Below, piece by piece: positions 45,532-56,592 of a stretch of DNA of 64,000 bases. The translations under genes and the position numbers were made by a program. How positions within the stretch are numbered: the first letter of the stretch is position 1; each line of letters starts with the position of its first letter. This DNA comes from Anisodus tanguticus. Taxonomy: Eukaryota > Streptophyta > Magnoliopsida > Solanales > Solanaceae. The stretch spans positions 37,158,032 to 37,222,031 of the forward strand of contig CM067559.1 of NCBI GenBank assembly GCA_034509755.1, written 5' to 3'. The notes under the pieces are model-generated. The model was not told the DNA's origin. It saw nothing but the letters and a program-made list of their open reading frames with translations, and searched no databases.

Positions 45532-47525
45532 AAATAAGAAAAGAGAAAGGAAAGAGAATTGCTTTGAAATTTCTACACTACTCAGACATGTCACTAAGGA
45601 ATCCGCTGCTAGTCTTTTTTAACTACTAGTTATTGTCATCTAGTCTCTCTTCGTGTTATGATCTCGGGTTAGCAAATCATTATCACATTCTTCGAAATTG
45701 AGTTTTCTAGATCTAAAAATTTATGGAAAAAATTCAATAATATACAATTTAACATGAGAAATTTACATTTTTATAGCCAGATTTTTTATTTACATTTACA
45801 TAGCCACGTATTCACGGTATACAATATTATACAACAATATATAACTTTATACACCTGAAGTAGACATGTATCAATCTTGTATAAAAGTGTATATACAATA
45901 TTATATAATAATATACAACTTTATACACTTGTTAGAGACAATGTATCAACTTTGTATAAGAGATGTTTAAACACACTTTGACACTGTTATACAAAATTAT
46001 ACAAACTTATACAAATGTCGTCAGCTAGATTTGATTATATCCGATGTTTATAGTTGTACCGCCACCGCCACTTCAGTCAAACAACACCAGAAAAAATAGG
46101 TTTTCAGCCAGATCTGTGGTGGTTCGAGGTGGTTACAATGAGAGAGGTGACAGAAATAGGGGTGGTGCACGAAGAAGGATGGTTGGCGATCTGGGGCTGG
46201 TGGGTTTCAGGGAGGAGACAACGATGGTGGGAGTGGAGTTGGGTATTGTGGTGGCTGGTGAGGAAGATGGTGGCGATGGACAATGATGGTTTCGCAGTGG
46301 AATTTGGGTGGCGGTTTGCGGAGTTTTGGGGTGGTAGTGGGCGGCTGAGACGGAGAGAGAGAAGAAGAAGATGAAGGGGTTGGGGAAGATGGACGATGGT
46401 GGTGATCGTGGCAGAGCAGATCTGGAGGTGGTGAAGAAGTTAATGAAAGAAAAGTTATAAATTGGGTCGTTTCAGGTAAGAATTAAAATATGAGTCATTT
46501 TGGGTAAATATTTTACCCAAATTAACATACAGTGTTATTTCCCCAAAATTTATTATGAAATCTCAAATGTGTGTTAGTCTCATTTTGTTGGAAATACCTC
46601 AACGAAGTCAATTCTGAAATGTGGGTTCGATTGAGCTGGGTTTGGTGATTATTGGGGGTTTTAATTTTAGAAATCTAAAGACAACCATTGTTGAGCTCTT
46701 GAAGCTCTGGATGATTCCAAATTTGAAGATCTACTTTGAAAAATAGATTGGTGGCAATTGAAAATGGTTCGAACCTGACTCGATCAGCTGAAAAGTTGAT
46801 GAAGAAGACGCTTGGTTAACCTTTGATTTTGTGTATAATAGTGTGGATATATAGTTATACAATTATACTCTACTTATTCAAAATATATACATCAGTGATA
46901 TAATAGTGTATAAGTATGTATATGTATTGTATAATAATGTATACAGGTGTATATATAATGTTATACATCATATTATATAGATTTAAAAAAATGAATAATG
47001 AAAAAATGCTTGGGAAATGTATTGCATTAATATTATCGTGTTTGTGTGTTGTTAGAAATTTGTCAAAAAAATTATTGTCCAAAGTAAAAATAAAAATAAA
47101 TTAGGATTTGAGAGTAGGGCAAGCAAAGGTGTTAGAGATGGGTGGCTTGATCGGTGGAAAGAGTGAAGAATTGAGAAGAGGAGTAGACGTTTGGACATTT
47201 GATTAAATCTTATGGTTAAGCAGAGTATACATTATAATGGGACTATAGGGAGTGCACACTGTTTAGTTGGATGGTATATATAAGTAAGTTTCCCTTAAAT
47301 TTATTAAGGGATAAAAGGGCCTCATGGTGCCATTCATTTTTTTTTTCCAGTTAAATCTTCAAAACCAAAATAACTTGCCTTACCAAAAAGCTAGAGTATT
47401 ATAACTAATACTTGAGCTCCAGCTACAATAATTGATCAAGTTCTAATTATTTAATAACTTGATCTTAATTCAATATCTTAATATTTAGATACATATTTAA
47501 ATTTAAATATTTTGATATTCAAATA
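45532..47525. other. Repeat-rich intergenic DNA
   Basis: TATACAA-type repeats occur at 45820-46010 and 46850-46970. A GGT/GAT-rich block (46040-46380) has open frames with low-complexity products only. No gene is supported. Confidence 0.5.
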
Positions 47526-47529
47526 TATA

Positions 47530-47760
47530 TATAGAACAATTAGTTCATAAGGACCACTATTGTATAGCCATTCATTAACGGATGACGCTTCTCAAATTGT
47601 GTAAAAATGTAAACCATAGCTGTAGAAGTAGGAATAATGACACTAAAAATAATATTATTTACGTAAAGTAGAGACCCTGAAACAGGTTTACGGATACCAT
47701 TAATGTCCATTGGAAGAGCAACAATGAAGATAACAATAAATACAGAAGCTGTCGTCGACC
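47530..47760 (-). pseudogene. psbA: Nuclear plastid fragment: psbA (photosystem II D1)
   Basis: The minus frame contains ASVFIVIFIVA, MDINGIRKPVSGSLLY and NNIIFSVIIPTS, ending near LMNGYTIVV. These match the first transmembrane region and following loop of D1 with many substitutions, most of them C-to-T or G-to-A type. About 75 of 353 residues are present. It cannot be expressed; it is a plastid DNA insertion. Identification is by recognition of the D1 sequence. Confidence 0.85.
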
Positions 47761-48000
47761 TATTATTCATGCATGTTCCATTAGTAACATTCATTTGAGA
47801 TGTTATCGCGGATTTTGCTTGTGTTTAATCTTTTTCGATTAGAAATGATATATGATTTTTTTCTAAAATGAGAGAATTTATTGGGTTGTTTTATTAATAG
47901 TCTTTGTTCTATTTGACTATGCACAATTAATTCTATTATTATTAGTAAGGAACAATGAAATAATTCCTTTATATTTATAGAGATAGAGGACATAATTCAT

Positions 48001-48087
48001 ATGAATATAGTAACTTTTTCTTGAGCGGCTTTAATAGTAATCTTTACTTTTTCTCCTTTACTTGTAATGTGGGAAAGGAGCATAGTC
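48001..48087 (+). pseudogene. petN: Nuclear plastid fragment: petN (cytochrome b6f subunit)
   Basis: Reads MNIVTFS, stop, then AALIVIFTFS and LLVMWERS. Intact PetN is a 29-residue membrane peptide with this layout; the conserved AW pair is lost to a stop. The upstream bases (CATAATTCAT before the ATG) also look like the plastid petN leader. It lies 240 bp from the psbA piece and on the opposite strand. Confidence 0.75.
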
Positions 48088-48444
48088 CAGAACTCCTACT
48101 AATTGAATTAAAGAAACAACCCGTATTAATATCAATTGTTTTTTAGATTATTCTATAATACATTTTGAAGAAAAAAAAAATTGAACTTTTATTAAACTTG
48201 AAGGAAGTATTATATTATTAGATGATTTCCATATTTGTAGTTAAGAGGGTCCTGTAAAAAAAATTCGAACCTAATTCTTTCGAAATTAGGGATTTATCCT
48301 TTCATTTAGGCTTGTTTGGAAAACCACCTAGGTAATTGGAATTGGAGGTAATTGGGGTAATTATGCAGTTTGTCCTGTTTGTTTGACCAAGTAATTAAAT
48401 ACTTGGGTGAGAATTAGGTGTAATTGAGAGGATATAATTACACT

Positions 48445-49279
48445 TAGGGATGACAACGAATCGGATCTGGACTGAATCCTACTAGATCCAGATCTATCGG
48501 GTCCATAAAAATCAGATCCAAATTCGGATCCACCGGATCCATGGATCGGATCGGATTTGGATCCAAGCTTTTATGAAAAAAATTAGTGTTTTTGAGTAGC
48601 AAAAACTGTTTTTCAGAAACTAATAAAACTAGTTTTGTTCAAAAGCACTTTTGGAACATTGCTCAAGCACAAATCACTGGTCTAATAATGGTAAAAGTGT
48701 TTTTCAAATTGATTAGCCAAACAAAAATTACTACTTTTCAAGAAATAATTTTTGAAAAACACTTCTCCAAATAAATAGAATTTGGAAGCCTAGCCAAACA
48801 TGCCATAAAGAATGGACTTTTGATGAAAAATTCTTGATTTCCTATTTCAGGGAATTCAACAAAGGCTTGTTCAATGACTCTTCTAGATGTTCCAACATAT
48901 GTGGCTAAATTCATCAAGTTTTAGAGAATTGCATTTGCTCAAAATGAAGCTAATAGTAAATTCCTATGTATCAGAAAGCTATTGCCGAATCATCCTCTAT
49001 GAATTATCCCAAAAGTTAAATCAAGTTACAGAAATTAAAATACTTATAAAATTACAGATATTTTAAAATTACATTCTAAGTTATGAATATATTTAATAAA
49101 AAATGGATCCACAAGTCGGATACGGATCTCAAATACAAGATCCAGATCTAGATCCGATCTGTCAGAAACGGATCCGGGCATCCGGATCCGTCGAGTCCAA
49201 ATTTTGAAGATTCATATCCTATAAAACGAATATGGATCTACCGGATCTGGACCGGGTCCAGGATCCACTGTCATATCTA
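48445..49279 (+). mobile_element. Non-autonomous hAT element 1 (835 bp)
   Basis: Flanked by the 8-bp duplication ATTACACT (48437-48444, 49280-49287). Starts TAGGGATGACAACG and ends CACTGTCATATCTA, imperfect inverted ends. Both ends are crowded with GGATCC/GGATCTGG-type words. No transposase. It aligns with 55005-55825 in reverse orientation. Confidence 0.9.
48563..48804. repeat. MITE-like insert inside hAT 1
   Basis: From AAGCTTTTATGAAAAAA to GCCTAGCCAAACATGCC, rich in TTTTTCA and AAAAGTG words. It resembles MITEs with a GGCCAAGCTTTT-type end that I know from Solanaceae. The left edge is unclear because the hAT has a similar sequence there. Confidence 0.4.
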
Positions 49280-50593
49280 ATTACACTATTCAATTCTCAA
49301 GGGGGTTGAGAATTGAGTGTAATTATACTCTGTAATTACAGGGTTACTTTTAAATTTCTTTATTTTATTTTAATTTAATTTTTTTTTTTTAAAATTATTT
49401 TAGTTTCTTTTAAATATTTTTATTTTTATTTTTTTAAAATAAAATTTTATTTTTATATTATTTATCTTTCATTTCCTTTCTTCTCATTCTCAATCTTTAC
49501 TTCTTGTGGTTTCATGTAATTGCTCGTAATTTTTTTTATTTTATTCATTTAGTATAACCGTGTTATTATTCTAATTTTTGAAACTACACCTCTTAATATT
49601 AGAATTAATGAGTCATTAAATAATTTGGCATATAATGAGTGACGTTATTAAAGTAGATTTTCGTTGTCAATGAGGTTATAGACTTATATTTTTCATTTCT
49701 TTTGAATTATTTACTTAAGTTACGTTGAAACTTAGTTATGTAATGTTGGAATTTGATATAAAAGTATTATGTTAAATTTTTTCTTTTGGATTTTGAATTT
49801 AGATTATATTTTTGATTTTAATTTATATGTTTTAGTACTATTGACTTGTTATTTCACATTGCATGTTGTCTATTTTTTACTTACATTTGATAGATTTTTT
49901 TGTCAAACATTTGAATAATGTTATGACATTATATTTATAAATATTATTTTTAGTCAAACGTTCAATCCATGATCTTCTCACAAAAAAAATTTGCTTTTAA
50001 GTTTTATAATTAATTAAAATTAAAATATTATTAATTTGAAATATATATATATATAAAAAATATTTTGTACAATATTAGTTACAAATATATGATTATTAAT
50101 TAATATATTTTCAAAAATAATGTGTTATTAAATAACTAATTTAATATCATTTATAAAAGCACATATTTTTTAAATATTAATTTTAAATATTTTATTTTAA
50201 ATTTTATATTTAAATTAAACTAACCGTGTAATTATTCTTATACAACAAACAACATGCTTATAATTACACTATGACAAACAAATATGTCATTGTAATTATA
50301 ATACTATGTAATTACTAAACCGTGTAATTATTATTCTAGTAATTACACCAATTTCAATTACCGTAACTTTCCAAACAGACCCTTAAAAGATGAAAAGAGC
50401 ATTGGTTTCACACCAAGTGGTTAAGGGGCATGTGGAAGCAACAAATATCTCAAATATAATTGGACCGGGTTTAAAGCACAAATCAAATCTGGCTAACGGG
50501 GTAGTCCTACTCCATTAAGAAACAGAAACAAATCACAGACCGTTAAATATCATCATCCAACGGTAGTAAACTCACTATCAGTCTTAGGGTTTC

Positions 50594-50608
50594 CGAACAT
50601 TCTAGAAC
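50594..50608 (+). promoter_or_regulatory. Heat-shock element
   Basis: CGAACATTCTAGAAC fits nGAAnnTTCnnGAAn with three perfect units. It lies about 10 bp upstream of the TATA box of the HSC70 gene. Three units suffice for HSF binding in general. Confidence 0.85.
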
Positions 50609-50618
50609 TCCTACTCCT

Positions 50619-50625
50619 TATAAAA
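50619..50625 (+). promoter_or_regulatory. TATA box of HSC70 gene
   Basis: TATAAAA lies 117 bp before the ATG, followed by TC-rich leader sequence. Placement just downstream of the heat-shock element supports a TATA-driven start around 50650. Confidence 0.8.
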
Positions 50626-50741
50626 GGATCTTTTTCTTAGCCTTACTCCTCCTTACAAAACCTAATTCATTCAAAGCTCTCTACTGCCTCTCCAATAACT
50701 CGCCGACACTAAACGAAGGAGAGAAGCAAGTGGATAATAAT

Positions 50742-53700
50742 ATGGCCGGTAAAGGAGAAGGTCCGGCTATCGGTATCGATCTCGGTACTACATACTCTTG
50801 CGTCGGTGTTTGGCAACACGATCGTGTTGAGATCATCGCTAATGATCAAGGTAACAGGACGACGCCGTCTTATGTTGGATTCACTGATACTGAGCGTCTT
50901 ATTGGTGATGCTGCTAAGAATCAGGTCGCTATGAACCCTATCAACACTGTCTTCGGTAAGATCTCGAATTTACGATGCTTTATCCATGTTTTATACTGTT
51001 TGCGTTTGTTTCAATTTGTATTTACGTTTTTTACTTATTGTTAGTCAGTTTAGCTAACTTTAGCGGTAGATCGGACTGGATTTACTTTAAAATTTAAATT
51101 TAAATAGTCAGATGCTACTTTATAAGTATTTACTTAATATTTTCATGTGTACTTGTGTTATTACTGATATTTTGGATATAAATCACGTAGATAGACTGGA
51201 AATTTATACTGCCGTGGTTGTTTCAATTCGTGTGACGTTTTTTGCGTACGTATTGTTAATCGAATTAACTTTTCGTGCTGTAAATTGGATTAGATTTACT
51301 TTAAAATTTATATTTACATATTTAGAGGCTAAAGTAAACTTATATGATGTTTTATCTGTCTTTGTTCTATATACTGCTTCGGTTATTACAATTTGTTTGA
51401 CGTTTTTTGCTTATGATAATTTAGCGTTTTTGTTTTAGATCGGACTAGATGTAATATAAAATTAAAGTTTATATGTTCAGAGGCTAATTTAGAAGTATTT
51501 TACTTGATACAATTACTAATATTTGGATATAAATCAAGTAGATCTAATCCTATACAATTAAAATTTGGATATTGAGCAAAGTAGACTTGAAATTTTACTC
51601 CTATATTCTTACTTCGATTAGTCTAGTGTTAAATATTATAGTTTCGTGTCTGTTACATTACCAGCTTCAAAAAAAATCTTATAGATTACATTACCGGCTT
51701 CAAAATAAATCTTAAATATTCGTGTCTTGGTCAATTTAAGTCAAGATCTTGTCCTTGAAAGTTCAGCTAGTGTAGATCTTTAATTAGATTAATTGGATCC
51801 ATAGGCTTTTTAGAAAGATACTAAGCTACTTTTAGTATTTTAATTTTTTCTTGTGCTTATAGAGAGTTGAAATGGACAGTTTTTAGCTAATTCCGACAAG
51901 GATAAGTTTGTTCATATTACAGCTGTACTATTATATATAGGAAGCTGCATAAAAATAAACTTTATACGATTATATGTTGATATTGTTTGTACGTATAACT
52001 ATTTTGTAGCCTGTTTTGTGTTTGACATGTACATATGAATATTGGCACTATTTTTGTAGCCTGCTTGTGTGTGACATGTACATACGAATATTGGCACTTT
52101 TTTTTTTGTAGCCAGAAATGCATTTGACATGTACATTTGAAGATAAACACTTTTTGTTGTAGCCATTCTTGTGTTTGATATCTACATTTCAAGATTGGTA
52201 AAGGTTGCTGTAAGGCTAGATAGTCTGCTTAGTATTTTGCTGCATCTAGATTTTGGCTAAAGTTCAGTCCTTGTCCTATATTTGCTAGTTTAATTCTTTT
52301 TTCTAGATCTCCATACTAGTTATAGTGGGAAGTTGTTGAGGAGAACAGACTTAGAGAGGCTAGATAGTCTGGATTAGTTTTGCATAATGGTCATTTTATT
52401 GATCCATAAGGTTGTGACTGGAAACCCCCATTTTAGTAATTAATGTAATGGATTTGAATCTTCATGAAATTAATAATAGGTAGAGGAAATATTTGTTTAT
52501 TTTAGGTTTTATCTTCAATGTGTTTAACCAAAAATTATTCACATGCAGATGCGAAAAGGTTGATTGGTAGGAGATTCAGTGACTCAACAGTTCAGAGTGA
52601 CATTAAGCATTGGCCATTTAAGGTCACCCCTGGATCTGGTGATAAACCAATGATTTCTGTCAACTACAAGGGTGAAGAGAAGCAGTTTTCTGCTGAGGAA
52701 ATCTCTTCTATGGTGCTCATTAAGATGAGGGAGATTGCTGAAGCTTTCCTTGGTTCCACTGTCAAGAATGCTGTGGTTACCGTGCCAGCCTACTTTAATG
52801 ACTCTCAGCGTCAGGCCACCAAGGATGCTGGTGTTATTGCAGGTCTGAATGTGATGCGTATTATCAATGAGCCTACGGCAGCTGCCATTGCTTATGGTCT
52901 GGATAAGAAGGCAACTAGTGTTGGTGAGAAGAATGTATTGATCTTTGATCTTGGTGGTGGTACCTTTGATGTATCTCTCCTCACCATTGAGGAAGGCATC
53001 TTTGAGGTGAAGGCTACTGCTGGAGACACTCATCTTGGAGGTGAGGACTTTGACAACAGGATGGTCAACCATTTTGTTCAGGAATTCAAGAGGAAGAACA
53101 AGAAGGATATCAGCGGTAATCCTAGGGCACTTAGAAGGTTGAGAACTGCTTGTGAGAGGGCGAAGAGGACCCTTTCATCCACTGCTCAGACCACAATTGA
53201 AATTGATTCTCTCTTTGAGGGTATTGATTTCTATTCCACCATCACCCGTGCTAGATTTGAAGAGCTCAACATGGATCTGTTCAGAAAGTGTATGGAACCA
53301 GTTGAGAAGTGTTTGAGAGATGCTAAGATGGACAAGAGCACTATCCACGATGTTGTACTTGTTGGTGGCTCCACTAGAATTCCCAAGGTTCAGCAACTCC
53401 TGCAAGACTTTTTCAATGGGAAGGAGCTCTGCAAGAGCATCAACCCTGATGAGGCTGTTGCTTATGGTGCTGCTGTACAAGCTGCTATTTTGAGTGGTGA
53501 AGGTAATGAGAAGGTGCAAGATCTTTTGCTGTTGGATGTTACCCCTCTTTCCCTTGGTCTGGAAACTGCTGGTGGTGTCATGACTGTGTTGATCCCCAGA
53601 AACACCACCATCCCAACCAAGAAAGAGCAGGTCTTCTCAACCTACTCAGACAACCAGCCTGGTGTGTTGATCCAGGTCTATGAAGGTGAGAGAACTAGGA

Positions 53701-54284
53701 CCAGGGACAACAACTTGCTTGGTAAATTTGAGCTCTCTGGTATTCCTCCTGCTCCCAGGGGAGTTCCTCAGATCACAGTGTGCTTCGACATTGATGCCAA
53801 TGGTATCTTGAATGTTTCTGCTGAGGACAAGACTACTGGACAAAAGAACAAGATCACCATCACCAATGACAAGGGCAGACTCTCCAAGGAGGATATTGAG
53901 AAGATGGTTCAGGAAGCAGAGAAATACAAATCTGAGGATGAAGAGCACAAGAAGAAGGTAGAGGCAAAGAATGCTTTGGAGAACTATGCATACAACATGA
54001 GGAACACCATAAAGGACGAGAAGATTGCATCCAAACTGCCTGAAGCAGACAAGAAGAAGATTGAGGATGCTGTTGAGCAGGCCATCCAGTGGCTTGATGC
54101 CAACCAGCTTGCTGAGTCTGATGAATTTGAGGACAAGATGAAGGAGTTGGAGAGCATTTGCAATCCAATTATTGCCAAGATGTACCAAGGTGCTGGTGGT
54201 GACATGGGTGCCGACATGGGTGATGATGCTCCTGCTCCAAGTGGTGGCAGTGGTGCTGGTCCTAAGATTGAGGAGGTCGACTAA
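50742..54284 (+). CDS. HSC70: Cytosolic heat shock cognate 70 kDa protein (HSC70)
   Basis: ATP-dependent chaperone of cytosol and nucleus. Two exons: 50742-50955 and 52549-54284, joined across a GT-AG intron in codon 72 (Asp of DAKRL), the conserved intron site of plant HSC70 genes. The product is 649 residues. ATG at 50742 gives MAGKGEGPAIG, the usual N-terminus; an upstream in-frame GTG is not a start. HSP70 signatures: IDLGTTYS (12-19), IFDLGGGTFDVSLL (203-216), VVLVGGSTRIPKVQQ (340-354). The substrate-binding domain follows LLLLDVTPLSLG. The tail is GGMP-poor, D/A/P-rich and ends EEVD, the co-chaperone anchor of cytosolic forms. No frameshift or missing catalytic residue was seen. One substitution, YVGFTD where YVAFTD is usual. 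The promoter has a heat-shock element and TATA box, so both constitutive and heat-induced expression are plausible. Confidence 0.97.
50956..52548 (+). other. HSC70 intron 1 (1593 bp) with internal repeats
   Basis: Begins GTAAGATC and ends ACATGCAG. A passage around GTTTCAATTYGT, GACGTTTTTTGC and GATTTACTTTAAAATTT recurs about three times (50998-51118, 51212-51335, 51378-51500). A 50-52 bp unit with TTTTGTAGCC and GACATGTACAT occurs four times in a row at 52001-52205. Both fields are T-rich on the coding strand. Confidence 0.8.
52001..52205 (+). repeat. Four-copy ~51-bp tandem repeat in HSC70 intron
   Basis: TGTAGC lies at 52005, 52055, 52107 and 52158, each followed by a TTTGACATGTACAT-like passage and AATATTGGCAC or a variant. 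The last copy is the most diverged. Confidence 0.85.
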
Positions 54285-55004
54285 GCTGTTTCCATGTTTT
54301 ATCAGTTATTTTTTCCCCAAGGACTCCATTTTATTATTTCTGCATGTTAGTTGGTGGTTAATTTTGATACTTCTGCTTATGTTGGCTTGTTTATCAAGTA
54401 TACTATCATTTTTCGGATTTATAATTTCAGATTTTGCTAAAAGCTTGGCCTGTTTGAGCTATAAGCCTTTCATATCTGTTGTTTTATTTGTTTTCTGCGA
54501 CTGTCTTGTTAAATTTTGCGTTTGTGGCCTGCTAGATCGGGCTCTCTTTTGATTGAGGCCTTTGTGTATGGAAAGATAACAGGATATGCATAGGCTCACA
54601 AATCGTTCAGGAGAATCAGAGTCTGCCGGTTGAAGTCAGGGTGTTGGATAATATCCTAGTGTAAATTCTCTTCTGTGGTTTCTAAACTTTAAATCTTTTT
54701 TTTTCATTTGAGGATAGGGTTCATTAAATTTACTTATTCTAGATGTCAAAAGAACTATGATAATTGAGCGATAGAGCCAATGCGCCTTCTTTTATTTGTG
54801 TGACGTTGTTAGGATCTCGTATACAAACCTCGTTGTTCACTGTCTCAAGAAAAGTGGAATAAGAAATTAGCACGTAGTACCCAAGTTCTTTTGACAATTT
54901 CTACAATTTTTTATATAAGAAACCAAAATATTGAAAAGCACATCACCCATGCAAGAAAGGCTTTAAAAGGGCACCAGCAAAAACTAGTGGATAGCAGTTG
55001 CCAC
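54285..55004. other. HSC70 3' untranslated region and spacer
   Basis: T-rich sequence follows the stop codon; AATAAG-type words lie at 54859, but no single polyadenylation site is certain. Frames such as 54172-54552 are shadows of the HSC70 end. No other gene. Confidence 0.5.
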
Positions 55005-55825
55005 TAGAGATGTCAATGGATCTTGGACCCGGTCCGGATTCGGTGGATCCAGATCAGTTTTATAGGATATGGATCTTCAAAATTTGGACCCGACGGATCC
55101 GGATTGGACCCGGATTCATTTCTGACAGATCGGATCTGGATCTGGATCTTGTATTTGAGATCCGTATCCGGTCCAGATCCGACCCGTAGTTCCGTTTTTT
55201 ATTAAATATATTCATAACCTAGAATATAATTTTATAAGTATTTTCTTAAAATTGCTAAGCACATCCTTGCAAGTTTAATTCTCAAAACAAGTTTAATTTA
55301 TCCCCGCGTTAACTCAAAAACCAAAAAATAAATAGGTAACTTCGATAATAAAATCAATGTTATATTAGTGAATGACTAACATCTCCATAGACAAGTAGTT
55401 AAAATTATATTCACTTCATTTGTGAAGATTCCAAGCACATGCAAGTTCTGCATATTGTGGAAATAATAGCGCATTTTCCACAACTATTGTCATTGTCCAA
55501 CATTTTCAATTAATAACTCACAATCAAAACGAGACAACGAACAAAATATCTCATATGAACATTTCAAAATTGAAACACAGTAAACTGTTAGCTAAGTAAA
55601 AATCGTTTGTCAGTTTAAAAAAAATTCTTAGCAAGGTTACATTCTTAGCATTGCAAATTTTTTTACATGTGGATCCAGATCCGATCCGTGGACCCGGTGG
55701 ATCCGATGGATCCGGATTTGGATCTGATTTTTATGGACCCAACGGATCTGGATTCATGTATGAAAATCGGATATAAATCTGAATCTAGTAAGATTTGGTC
55801 CAGATCCGATCCGTTGCCATCCCTA
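55005..55825 (-). mobile_element. Non-autonomous hAT element 2 (821 bp)
   Basis: Flanked by the perfect 8-bp duplication GTTGCCAC (54997-55004, 55826-55833). Read on the minus strand it begins TAGGGATGGCAACGGATC, as hAT 1 does on the plus strand, so the two are in opposite orientation. It shares the GGATCC-rich subterminal zones. No transposase frame. Confidence 0.9.
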
Positions 55826-55833
55826 GTTGCCAC

Positions 55834-56592
55834 CATTGACCACAACCTTTACAAGTTGATGATAACATGCGCTTGTCCAGAAAGGAAGAAGCAAATTTTG
55901 ATTGATTTGATAGCCACATGCTTCACCTAGAAGAAGTTAATGCTAAGAGGAAGACGATCAATGGTTCCATTGCTTTGGACTTGTGGTCCGTAGCTACCAG
56001 ATAGGGTCTCGAAAGTACAATTCATTGATTGAGGTTCATCTGGGTTACACCTCGTGTACACTATTATCCAAATTATTCATCCACACATCAACTTTGATGC
56101 AGTGTTTTCTTTTCTTATTATCTTAAATGAAACACGATTTTCATCCAGCTTTCACTTTTTCGATTGACCTCTTTAAATGTTAGTTAGATAAGGTATAAAG
56201 TACATGTCTGAAAGCTCGAGATCACGAATAGATTTGAGTAACCGTCCTAAACGGCTACCTACGACAAATTACTGTGCAACACAACATAATATCCTCTTCC
56301 TCTTTCAATCTTCCATGGAGTGGTAACTAGCATTGAGTTTCAAGCAAACTCTAAAACCTACCAATGTATCTATTACCCCTACTATATACTGAAAAAAGGT
56401 ATCAAATTTCATAGTAAATAATGTTGCAACAGAAGCTAAAGCTAGTCTGGAAAACCTACCAACAACATCTAGTACATGCAAATCGAATATAAGATCATAC
56501 AGTTGCATAAAACCACATTATATGAAAAACTAAGTTGGTGCATAATGAAGCACCTTCCCTAACGGCCACCATTACATTCCATCTCCACTTCT
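55834..56592. other. Spacer between hAT 2 and HSP20-like gene
   Basis: No gene recognised. The stretch just below 56593 is the 3' untranslated region of the minus-strand gene. 55960-56000 is not assigned. Confidence 0.5.

Larger units (their letters stand above)
48309..50382. mobile_element. Harbinger/Tourist-like TIR element, non-coding
   Basis: The left end GGCTTGTTTGGAAAA with GGTAATTGGAATTGG is an inverted match to the right end, whose reverse complement reads GGGTCTGTTTGGAAAG then GGTAATTGAAATTGG. The flanks carry TTA on both sides (48306-48308, 50383-50385), the 3-bp target of PIF/Harbinger elements. No transposase is encoded. Without the hAT inside, the element would be about 1.23 kb, AT-rich. 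Confidence 0.7.

Noticed and set aside
46044..46374. Glycine/arginine-rich frames that might be a small RNA-binding protein
   Set aside because: Low-complexity GGT/GAT sequence, no RNA-binding motif, no intron or promoter signals.
52584..54217. Long antisense open frames opposite HSC70 exon 2 (up to 180 residues)
   Set aside because: They arise from codon bias of the sense gene, a known effect in HSP70 genes, and have no motifs of their own.
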